Positions 53,316 to 60,691 of a DNA stretch of 64,000 nt are shown piece by piece. The DNA is from Roseobacter sinensis. Its GTDB lineage: Bacteria > Pseudomonadota > Alphaproteobacteria > Rhodobacterales > Rhodobacteraceae. A program made the position numbers and the translations under genes. The DNA is taken from positions 62,001 to 126,000 of the forward strand of contig NZ_JALIEB010000001.1 of NCBI RefSeq assembly GCF_025755255.1, read 5' to 3'. The notes under the pieces were generated by a model. It saw only the letters and a list, made by a program, of their open reading frames with translations, made no database searches and was not told the origin of the DNA. Positions within the stretch are counted from its first letter, which is position 1, and the number at the start of each line of letters is the position of its first letter.

Positions 53316-54428
53316 ATGAAACTGACCAAGACGCTTTTGGCCTCCACGGCGCTAACTGTCGCCAGCGGCATGGCCTTCGCCGATGGCCATATGGCATCCG
53401 AGATGACAATCGTCAGCTGGGGCGGGGCCTACTCGAATTCACAGCAGAAAGCCTATCACGACCCCTACATGGAGAAGACGGGCATCACCATCATCAACGA
53501 TGAGAGCTCGCCCGAGGGCGTGGCGAAGATGCGCGCTCAGGCCGAGGCCGGGAACATCACCTGGGATCTGGTCGACCTGGAAGCCGCGGACGCCATCCGC
53601 GTCTGCGATGAAGGCCTCGCGATGGAGATCGACCACGATGAGGTGCTGGCCGCGGCCCCCGACGGCACCTCCGCCTCCGATGATTTCGGCGACATGATCG
53701 TGTCCGATTGCTTCATCCCGCAGATCGTCTTCTCGACAACCTTCGGCTATCGCACCGATCAGGTGCCGGACGGGGTGGAGCCGCCGAAAGGTGCCTGTGA
53801 CGTCTTCGACCTGGAGACCTATCCAGGCAAACGCGGGCTCAACAAGCAGCCGATTGCCAACCTCGAATGGGCGCTGCTCTGCGACGGCGTGGCATATGAA
53901 GACGTCTATGACGTGCTTGAGACCGAAGAAGGCCAGGACCGCGCCTTCGCCAAGCTCGATACCATCAAGGATCAGACGATCTTCTGGTCCTCCGCCGCCG
54001 AAGCCATCCAGCTTCTGGCCGATGGCGAGGTGTTCATGAGCTCCACCTACAATGGTCGTCTCTTCTCGGCCATCGAGGAGCAGGGCCAGCCCATCGGCAT
54101 GGCCTGGGATTGGCAGATGTTCGATCTGGACGGTTGGGTTGTCCCGGCGGATCTGCCGGAAGACCGTCTCGCACGGGTGATGGACTATCTCTATTTCGCC
54201 ACCGATACGCAGCGCCTGGCGGATCAGGCGAAATATATCTCTTACGGCCCGGCGCGCGCCTCCTCGGCCCCGCTGGTCGGCCAGCACGCCGAGCTGGGCA
54301 TCGACATGGCGCCGCACATGCCGACCGAGCCGAGCAATGCCGAGAACACCTTTGTGAACAACTACAACTGGTGGGCGGACTACCGCGACGATCTGGATTC
54401 CAAGTTCCAGGCGTGGCTGACCCAATAG
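53316..54428 (+). CDS. ABC transporter solute-binding protein (PotD-like)
   Basis: A 370-residue periplasmic binding protein with a signal peptide (about residues 1-22, ending GMAFA) and the family motif MTIVSWGGAYSNSQQKAYHDPYMEKTGITIINDESSPEG. The order ATPase, binding protein, permease, permease resembles potABCD operons. Its close ligand is unknown: polyamine or another cationic compound. Confidence 0.92.
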   Translation: MKLTKTLLASTALTVASGMAFADGHMASEMTIVSWGGAYSNSQQKAYHDPYMEKTGITIINDESSPEGVAKMRAQAEAGNITWDLVDLEAADAIRVCDEGLAMEIDHDEVLAAAPDGTSASDDFGDMIVSDCFIPQIVFSTTFGYRTDQVPDGVEPPKGACDVFDLETYPGKRGLNKQPIANLEWALLCDGVAYEDVYDVLETEEGQDRAFAKLDTIKDQTIFWSSAAEAIQLLADGEVFMSSTYNGRLFSAIEEQGQPIGMAWDWQMFDLDGWVVPADLPEDRLARVMDYLYFATDTQRLADQAKYISYGPARASSAPLVGQHAELGIDMAPHMPTEPSNAENTFVNNYNWWADYRDDLDSKFQAWLTQ

Positions 54429-54452
54429 GCCCGGCCACAAGCGCATGACATC

Positions 54453-54477
54453 GGAGGGGGCTGCACCGGCCCCCTCC
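54453..54477 (+). promoter_or_regulatory. Strong hairpin after the binding-protein gene
   Basis: GGAGGGGGC (54453-54461) and GCCCCCTCC (54469-54477) form a perfect 9-bp stem with a 7-base loop, 24 bases past the binding-protein stop. It has no T-run and more genes follow, so mRNA stabilisation or partial termination is likely. Confidence 0.6.
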
Positions 54478-54500
54478 CACCCAAGCGGAAGGACACGACC

Positions 54501-54788
54501 ATGCCCAAAGGCTATATCATCGGCCATATCACCGTGAACGACCCTGAAGCCTACAAGGAATACGTCGAACGCGACACGCCGATCCTGCAGGGTCTCGGTG
54601 GCCGCTTCATCGTTCGAGGTGGCAACGCCCAGGTCATGGAGGGGCGGGCCGAGGCCCGCCATGTGGTCATCGAATTCCCCAGCTATCAGGCCGCGCTCGA
54701 CGCTTACAACGACCCCGATTACCAGGAGGTCATGAAGATCCGGCACCGCACCGCCACCAGCACCATCATCGTGGTGGAAGGGGCCTAG
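54501..54788 (+). CDS. DUF1330 family protein
   Basis: A 95-residue ferredoxin-like-fold protein of the DUF1330 family (GYIIGHITVNDPEAYKEYVERDTPILQGLGGRFIVRGGNAQVMEG...RHVVIEFPSYQAALDAYNDPDYQEVMKIR). Relatives are small dimeric proteins of unknown reaction. It sits between the binding protein and first permease, and the permease ATG directly abuts its stop, so it belongs to the operon. It may modify the transported compound. Confidence 0.85.
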   Translation: MPKGYIIGHITVNDPEAYKEYVERDTPILQGLGGRFIVRGGNAQVMEGRAEARHVVIEFPSYQAALDAYNDPDYQEVMKIRHRTATSTIIVVEGA

Positions 54789-56429
54789 ATGCGCGACACG
54801 ACCGATCAGACCGGGCCGATGATGGCCGCCGATGGCACGCCGCTGAAGACCAGCCTGAACCGCGCGCTCCGGCGGCAAAAGCTGCGGGCTCTGGCTCTGA
54901 TCGCGCCGCTGTTGATCTTCATCCTCGTGACCTTCATCGCGCCGATTGCGGATATGCTCTTCCGCTCGGTCGAGAACCAGATCGTCTCGGACACGCTGCC
55001 GCGCACGACCACGCTGCTGGCTGACTGGGAAGGTGACAGCGGCGAGATCCCATCGCCCGAGGTGTTCAAGGCGCTCTACACCGACATTTTCGTCGCACAA
55101 GAGCGCAAGCTGCACACCCGCCTCGGCTCGCGCCTGAATTACGAGCTGACGGGGGTATCGTCGCTGTTTCGCAAATCCGGCCGTAGGGTCGAGGACATGG
55201 GCGAGGTCTATCAGGACCAGTTCGAGGACCTGAACGACTTCTGGAAAGACAGCGAAACCTGGAACGCACTGATGGGCAGCGATGACTGGCTGGCCGAGCA
55301 GGCCGCGTGGGACGATAAGTCCGACGCCCGTCAACCCGCGTTCGAACCGCGCGAAGAGATCATCAACCTGCTGCCGCAGACGGCCGAAACCTTCGAGATC
55401 TTCGCCGATTTCGTACAAAACGAGGACGAGGACAATCTGGCCAAGGAAGACCCCTGGGCCCTGGTCTATTCGGCGCTCTATGACGATCTGATCCAGGAGC
55501 CCGACATCTCCGGATACGGCGGGCCGGGCTCTGCCGAGCTTCTCGAAGCCATGGCCGCCGTCCGCACCTTCGAGACGGTCGACTACACCGCCGCCTTCCA
55601 AGACATCGACAAGGACTGGCACGACATCGAGGTCTGGCAGACCATCCAGACCTACAGCCCCGATTTCACCTCTGGTTACTTCCTCAATGCCGTCGACATG
55701 AAGAAATCCCCCGACGGACCGGAAATGCGGCCCGAGAACGAGCAGATCTACATCAAGCTCTTCATCCGCACCCTCTTCATGTCGCTGGTGATCACCGGCA
55801 GCTGCATTCTTCTAGGCTATCCGGTGGCCTGGCTGCTGGCCAATCTGCCGGCGCGCACCGCCAACCTGCTGATGATCCTCGTGCTGCTGCCGTTCTGGAC
55901 CTCGCTTCTGGTGCGGACCTCGGCGTGGAAGGTGATGCTTCAGCAGCAGGGCGTCGTGAATGACACGCTGGTCTGGCTTGGCATCGTGGCGGACGGCGGC
56001 CGCCTGGCGCTCATCAACAACCAGACAGGCACGATTATCGCGATGACGCATATCCTGCTGCCCTTCATGATCCTGCCGCTCTATTCGGTGATGAAAACGA
56101 TCCCGCCGAGCTACCTGCGCGCGGCCAAGTCACTGGGTGCCACCAATTGGACAGCCTTCTGGCGCGTCTATTTTCCACAGTCCGTACCGGGTATCGGCGC
56201 CGGCTCGATCCTCGTCTTCATCCTTGCCATCGGTTACTACATCACGCCCGAACTGGTCGGCGGCACCACCGGGACCTTCATCTCGAACCGGATCGCCTAT
56301 CACATCTCCAGCTCACTCAACTGGGGCCTGGCCGCCGCCTTGGGGGCCATTCTACTGGCGCTCGTGCTCGCGCTTTACTGGGCCTATGACAAGATCGTCG
56401 GCATCGACAACGTGAAGCTGGGAGGCTGA
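54789..56429 (+). CDS. ABC permease (PotB-like) with a large periplasmic insertion
   Basis: A 546-residue permease, nearly twice the usual length of about 285. One membrane helix (about residues 33-56) is followed by about 260 acidic, helical soluble residues, then the normal permease core from about 316 with five more helices and the EAA loop YLRAAKSLGATNWTAFWRVYFPQ. The insertion is predicted to lie in the periplasm, where it could bind substrate or the binding protein. The ATG abuts the DUF1330 stop. Confidence 0.9.
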   Translation: MRDTTDQTGPMMAADGTPLKTSLNRALRRQKLRALALIAPLLIFILVTFIAPIADMLFRSVENQIVSDTLPRTTTLLADWEGDSGEIPSPEVFKALYTDIFVAQERKLHTRLGSRLNYELTGVSSLFRKSGRRVEDMGEVYQDQFEDLNDFWKDSETWNALMGSDDWLAEQAAWDDKSDARQPAFEPREEIINLLPQTAETFEIFADFVQNEDEDNLAKEDPWALVYSALYDDLIQEPDISGYGGPGSAELLEAMAAVRTFETVDYTAAFQDIDKDWHDIEVWQTIQTYSPDFTSGYFLNAVDMKKSPDGPEMRPENEQIYIKLFIRTLFMSLVITGSCILLGYPVAWLLANLPARTANLLMILVLLPFWTSLLVRTSAWKVMLQQQGVVNDTLVWLGIVADGGRLALINNQTGTIIAMTHILLPFMILPLYSVMKTIPPSYLRAAKSLGATNWTAFWRVYFPQSVPGIGAGSILVFILAIGYYITPELVGGTTGTFISNRIAYHISSSLNWGLAAALGAILLALVLALYWAYDKIVGIDNVKLGG

Positions 56430-56432
56430 CCC

Positions 56433-57611
56433 ATGGCGGCACTGACCCCTGTCTCGCGCACGCCAATCTCATTCTACCTGCCCGTGGTCGCACTCGCGGG
56501 CGCCATTGCGGGCCTGCTGGTCGGCACTGCGCAGGGCAGCCCGCTTCTGGGGATCCTGGGCGGTGCCATCCTCATGGCGGGACTGGCCTTCCTGACCACG
56601 CAAATCGTGAAGGCGGAGACGCCCAGCCGCTGGGGTATGGTCGTCCTTCTCGGCGGGGCGGGTTTCCTGATCGGCGGGCTTGCCGCCGCTCTGATCGGAG
56701 CGGCCTTTGGCGCGTTCTTCGGCTGGTTCACCTTCTGGCTCTTCGAGGGGCGCTACCGGGCCTACGTGCCGCCCTATCTTACGCCGGGACAAGTGCTCTG
56801 GCACCATAGCTTCCGGGTGATCTGCGGCGCGATCCTCGTTTTCCTGATCACGCCGATCCTCGTGGTCATGCCGCTCAGCTTCAACGCGCAGGACTTCTTC
56901 ACCTTCACACCCGAGATGCTCCGGTTCGACCCTGCGGGCTACTCGCTCAAACACTACGAAGACTTCTTCACCAACCTCGACTGGCAAGGCGCCCTGGCAA
57001 ACTCGGTCAAGATCGCACCTGCCGCGACACTCCTCTCGGTGGCCTTCGGCACGCTGGCGGCCATCGGGCTCAGCCAGGCGCATGTGCCCTTCCGTCGGGC
57101 GATCATGGCGATCCTGATTTCACCCATGATCGTGCCCCTGATCATTTCGGCCGCGGGCATGTACTTCTTCTACAGCCGCATCGGGCTGCAAGGCACCTAC
57201 CTCGGCGTTGTCCTCGCCCATGCGGCACTCGGCATCCCCTTCGTGATCATCACCGTCACCGCAACCCTCGTTGGCTTCGACAATTCGCTCACCCGTGCCG
57301 CCGCCAACATGGGCGCGGGACCCGTGACAACCTTCTTCCGCGTGCAGATGCCGCTGATCCTGCCGGGCGTGATCTCGGGTGGCCTCTTCGCCTTCATCAC
57401 CAGCTTTGACGAGGTCGTCGTCGTGCTCTTCGTCGGCTCCGCCGGTCAGAAAACCCTGCCCTGGCAGATGTTCACCGGGCTGCGCGAGCAAATCAGCCCC
57501 ACGATCCTCGCCGTGGCAACGATCCTCGTGATCCTCTCCATCGCCCTGCTGACAGTGGTCGAGATGCTCCGACGCCGATCCGAACGGCTGCGCGGCATGT
57601 CGCCGGGCTGA
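56433..57611 (+). CDS. ABC permease (PotC-like) with an N-terminal membrane extension
   Basis: A 392-residue permease, about 120 longer than typical PotC. The extra N-terminal part has about three or four hydrophobic segments rich in Gly and Ala (residues 8-105), then the normal core with the EAA loop RAAANMGAGPVTTFFRVQMPLILPG. It lies 3 bp after the PotB-like gene and ends the operon. Confidence 0.9.
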   Translation: MAALTPVSRTPISFYLPVVALAGAIAGLLVGTAQGSPLLGILGGAILMAGLAFLTTQIVKAETPSRWGMVVLLGGAGFLIGGLAAALIGAAFGAFFGWFTFWLFEGRYRAYVPPYLTPGQVLWHHSFRVICGAILVFLITPILVVMPLSFNAQDFFTFTPEMLRFDPAGYSLKHYEDFFTNLDWQGALANSVKIAPAATLLSVAFGTLAAIGLSQAHVPFRRAIMAILISPMIVPLIISAAGMYFFYSRIGLQGTYLGVVLAHAALGIPFVIITVTATLVGFDNSLTRAAANMGAGPVTTFFRVQMPLILPGVISGGLFAFITSFDEVVVVLFVGSAGQKTLPWQMFTGLREQISPTILAVATILVILSIALLTVVEMLRRRSERLRGMSPG

Positions 57612-57617
57612 CCCCAC

Positions 57618-57682
57618 GGCTTCTTCTGGCCAAAAATATCCCCGCCGGAGGCCGTCCGGTCTCGACGAGACCGGACAAAAAA
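57618..57682. terminator. Convergent termination region with hairpin and a Rhodobacterales-type motif
   Basis: GTCCGGTCTC-GAC-GAGACCGGAC (57654-57676) is a perfect 10-bp hairpin, flanked by six A on the plus strand. Next to it, CTTCTGGCCAAAAATATCC with CCGCCGGAGG (57623-57652) is a sequence type I recall as common between genes in Rhodobacteraceae. It lies between convergent genes and may act as a two-way terminator; the T-run is on the wrong side for a classic one. Confidence 0.5.
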
Positions 57683-57689
57683 GGACTCG

Positions 57690-59030
57690 CTAGCGCAAGC
57701 GTTTCAACAGGCTCAGCGAGGCATAGCCATCCGGCGCCAGCCCCTGGCTGCGCTGGTAGGCGCGCACGGCGGCGATCGTCTTCGGCCCGATCCGCCCATC
57801 AACACCTTGGGTGCTGAATCCGGCCTGCGTCAGCCGCTGCTGCATCTCCTTGCGCTCCGCAAAGGTCAGCGCCCGGTCGCCACGCGGCCAGCTTGCCTGG
57901 ATCGCAGGCCCGCCCTTGATCCGATCGCTCAGATGCCCGACGCCGATCACATAGGCGTCGGCCGTGTTGTAACGCTCGATCACCGCGAAGTTCTTGAAGA
58001 TCATGAAGGCCGCACCCTGCCCGCCCGCAGGCAGCAGGATGGAGCCCTGCCCATAGTTCGGGACCGCGCGCCCATCCATGCCGACAACACCCAGTTGCGC
58101 CCATTGCGCCGGGGATCGGGTGATCTTGCGATTGGCCTGCGCATAATCGAACCCACGCGGCAGCTGCACCTCCACACCCCAGGGCTGCCCCTTCACCCAA
58201 CCGAAGCGCCTGAGGTAGGCTGCGGTCGAGGCCAGGGCGTCTGTCGGATCATCCGCCCAGATGTCCCGCCGCCCGTCGCCCGTGAAATCCACGGCATAGG
58301 CCAGATAGGATGTCGGAATGAATTGCGTGTGCCCCATGGCACCGGCCCAGCTTCCGGTCATGTTGCGCGGGCTGGTGTCCCCGTTCTGCAGGATCTTCAG
58401 GGCGGCGATCAGCTGCTCCTCGAAGAACGCCCCGCGCCGGCCGTCATAGGCCAGTGTCGCCAGCGACTGGATGATATCGTTCGTGCCACGATATTCGCCA
58501 TAGGCGCTTTCGAGCCCCCAGACCGCCACCACAACCTCCTTGTCGACACCATAGTGTGCCTCGATGGCATCGAGCGTCCGGCGGTGCTGGCGCAGAGCGG
58601 CCTTGCCATTGCGGATTCGCGTGTCCGAGACCGCGCTGTCGAGATACTCCCAGATCGTCTTGGTGAACTCCGACTGGTTGCGGTCGCGCCGGATCACATC
58701 CGGATCGTATCGCACCCCGCGAAACGCCGCCTGCAGTGTCGAGGCGCGAATGCCCTGCGCGCCGGCACGTTGCTCGAAACCACGGATCCAGCGCTCGAAT
58801 CCGCTGTTCGACGCCACTTGCGTCGCGGGCACGATAGGCCCGGTGGCTTGTTCGGGTCGCAGCTTCGGTCGCACTGCCGAGGCGACAACCGCAACCGGCT
58901 GAGGCGCCGGCGATATCTGCTCTGCCGGCCGCAAGACCGGCCGCAACGACTGTGTGGTGCCCAAGGCACCAACGCTGGTGCCCACCATTCCAGTTGCCAC
59001 AGCAACTGCCCAAAACGACCTCAACCGCAT
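57690..59030 (-). CDS. MltB-type lytic murein transglycosylase with peptidoglycan-binding domain
   Basis: A 446-residue exported enzyme: an N-terminal signal-like segment, a Pro-rich linker (about residues 28-75), an SLT_2/MltB catalytic domain (about 80-370; catalytic Glu in VVAVWGLESAYGEYRG, also AMGHTQFIPTSYL) and a C-terminal PG_binding_1 domain (TQAGFSTQGVDGRIGPKTIAAVRAYQRSQGL). It cleaves glycan strands with 1,6-anhydro product. The gene is alone and converges on the ABC operon. Confidence 0.93.
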   Translation of the reverse strand: MRLRSFWAVAVATGMVGTSVGALGTTQSLRPVLRPAEQISPAPQPVAVVASAVRPKLRPEQATGPIVPATQVASNSGFERWIRGFEQRAGAQGIRASTLQAAFRGVRYDPDVIRRDRNQSEFTKTIWEYLDSAVSDTRIRNGKAALRQHRRTLDAIEAHYGVDKEVVVAVWGLESAYGEYRGTNDIIQSLATLAYDGRRGAFFEEQLIAALKILQNGDTSPRNMTGSWAGAMGHTQFIPTSYLAYAVDFTGDGRRDIWADDPTDALASTAAYLRRFGWVKGQPWGVEVQLPRGFDYAQANRKITRSPAQWAQLGVVGMDGRAVPNYGQGSILLPAGGQGAAFMIFKNFAVIERYNTADAYVIGVGHLSDRIKGGPAIQASWPRGDRALTFAERKEMQQRLTQAGFSTQGVDGRIGPKTIAAVRAYQRSQGLAPDGYASLSLLKRLR

Positions 59031-59100
59031 GATATTGCCCTTACTGCTGCTCTTTATTGTTGGCGACAGTGTAGCGCGAGTCGGGCAATTTCAAAAGGAT

Positions 59101-59820
59101 TCAATCGGAGGTTATTCGCTCACCGTTCATCGCCTCGACTTGGCAGCGAATGATCTCCAGATGCTCCCGCAGCATCGGCACCCGGCGCGGGCGAAAGCTC
59201 TGTTCGGTGCGCTGCAGGTTGCGCATCCGGTCGAGCCGGAAGGTGCGAAAATCCTTGCGCAGATGGCACCAGGCCATAAGCACATTGGTCTTGTCGAGAT
59301 ACACGAGGCCAAGCGGGTCCACCTGGCGCACCGTCTCGGCACCATTTCGGTCGCGATAGTCGAAGGCGATGCTCACCTCGTCCCAGGTGGCGGACCGCAG
59401 CGCCGCCACGTCGATCTCGATCTTCGGAAGGCTGACGAATCGATGGGCGTCGAGCACCGCGTGCTGCAGCCGATGTGCCTGGCGTGGCGGCACACGTGCC
59501 TTGATCTTGGCCAGCGCCGACCGGGCCGCCTTGGCCAGCGCCGGATCGCCGATCACCGCCACGTCCCGCAGGCCCAGCACCAGCGCCTCAAGCTCGTCGT
59601 CCTCGAACCCCAGCGGCGGCAATGCTGCATCTTCGATCAGCGTATAGCCAAAGCCCGCCTCACCATCGATGACGGCCCCCATGCTGCGCAGCGCGTCGAT
59701 GTCACGGTAGATCGTGCGCGGCGACATCTGCATCTCATCCGCCAGCTGCGTGGCGGTCACCGGAGGCGGCAGACGGCGCAGCGTCTGCATCATTTGAAAA
59801 AGGCGATGTGTGCGGCTCAT
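59101..59820 (-). CDS. YafY-type HTH/WYL-domain transcriptional regulator
   Basis: A 239-residue regulator: N-terminal DeoR-like HTH (TATQLADEMQMSPRTIYRDIDALRSMGAVIDGEAGFGYTL, about residues 20-58) and a WYL-like sensor domain (about 140-200; VSIAFDYRDRNGAETVRQVDPLGLVYLDKTNVLMAWCHLRKDFRTFRLDRM). It is divergent from the GST gene across 79 bp with repeated TGACAG, so it probably controls that gene and itself. Confidence 0.88.
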   Translation of the reverse strand: MSRTHRLFQMMQTLRRLPPPVTATQLADEMQMSPRTIYRDIDALRSMGAVIDGEAGFGYTLIEDAALPPLGFEDDELEALVLGLRDVAVIGDPALAKAARSALAKIKARVPPRQAHRLQHAVLDAHRFVSLPKIEIDVAALRSATWDEVSIAFDYRDRNGAETVRQVDPLGLVYLDKTNVLMAWCHLRKDFRTFRLDRMRNLQRTEQSFRPRRVPMLREHLEIIRCQVEAMNGERITSD

Positions 59821-59823
59821 ACC

Positions 59824-59885
59824 GTCACACTATCACAAGTGGTGACAGAAATTGACAGCAGCTCCGTATAACTCTTGCCTGACAG
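59824..59885. promoter_or_regulatory. Candidate WYL-regulator operator between divergent genes
   Basis: GTCAC (59824-59828) and GTGAC (59842-59846) form an inverted repeat, and TCAC-N5-GTGA lies within it. TGACAG occurs at 59843, 59853 and 59880, the first two exactly 10 bp apart. These fit an operator for the YafY-type protein. Confidence 0.5.
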
Positions 59886-59899
59886 AAAAGGAGCGTACC

Positions 59900-60592
59900 A
59901 TGATCACACTGCTCACCTACCCTCCCGCCTTCGGCCAATTCTCCGGCAGCCCGTTCTGCATCAAGGCCGCGCATCTTCTGAACCTTTCCGGCCAGCGCTG
60001 GACGCGTGAAAACACGCTCGATCCGCGCATGATGCCGCACCAGAAACTGCCTGTGATCCGCGCCGAAGATCAGCTGATCGCCGACAGCGATATGATCCGC
60101 GCCTATCTCGAAGCGCAAGGCGCGCAGTTCGATGACGGGTTGACCGAGATGGACAAATCGACCTCGCGCGCCTTCATCCGCATGGCCGAAGAGCATCTCT
60201 ATTTCCACATCGTGCTCGACCGCTGGGGCAACGATGCGGCCTGGCCCGAAATCCGCGAGACTTACTTTGCTTCGGTGCCCCGGATCTTCCGCCGGATGGT
60301 GGCCAACAGCGTGCGCCGCAAGCTGCTCTCGGCGATGTATGTTCAGGGTCTGGGCCGGTTCACGCCAGCGCAGCGTTTGGCCCGGTTAGAGCCTGACTTC
60401 GACGCGATCATGACCCGCCTGTGGCAGAACCGGTTCCTCTTCGGCGAGCGGCCCTCAGCCGCCGACGCCTCGGTGGGCCCGATGCTGAGCGCTGCGATCT
60501 CCAGCCCCGGTGAAACGGCGCTGTCGAACCGCATCCGCGAGAACGCGGTGCTGATGGGGTACATCGAACGGGTCGAGGAGATGCTGCACTAG
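59900..60592 (+). CDS. Glutathione S-transferase family protein
   Basis: A 230-residue protein with an N-terminal thioredoxin-like domain (LLTYPPAFGQFSGSPFCIKAAHLLNLSGQRW) and a helical C-terminal domain, the GST fold. The cis-Pro region KLPVIRAEDQLIADSDMI binds glutathione in relatives. The ATG at 59900 has AAAGGAG 6 bases upstream. Substrate unknown; expression probably depends on the divergent WYL regulator. Confidence 0.88.
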   Translation: MITLLTYPPAFGQFSGSPFCIKAAHLLNLSGQRWTRENTLDPRMMPHQKLPVIRAEDQLIADSDMIRAYLEAQGAQFDDGLTEMDKSTSRAFIRMAEEHLYFHIVLDRWGNDAAWPEIRETYFASVPRIFRRMVANSVRRKLLSAMYVQGLGRFTPAQRLARLEPDFDAIMTRLWQNRFLFGERPSAADASVGPMLSAAISSPGETALSNRIRENAVLMGYIERVEEMLH

Positions 60593-60691
60593 GGCGTTTC
60601 GCCTTTGACCAAGGATGGCATGTGTCACCTGTTGCGATGATGTCACCAAAGTCAGGCCGCGACAGGTACGTCAGATTTGGTGCGAATTGCT

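Noticed and set aside
53439-55622. A 727-codon open frame antisense to the binding protein, DUF1330 and PotB-like genes
   Set aside because: It crosses three well-supported genes, has no recognisable domain and is explained by high GC at third positions, which removes stops on the opposite strand.
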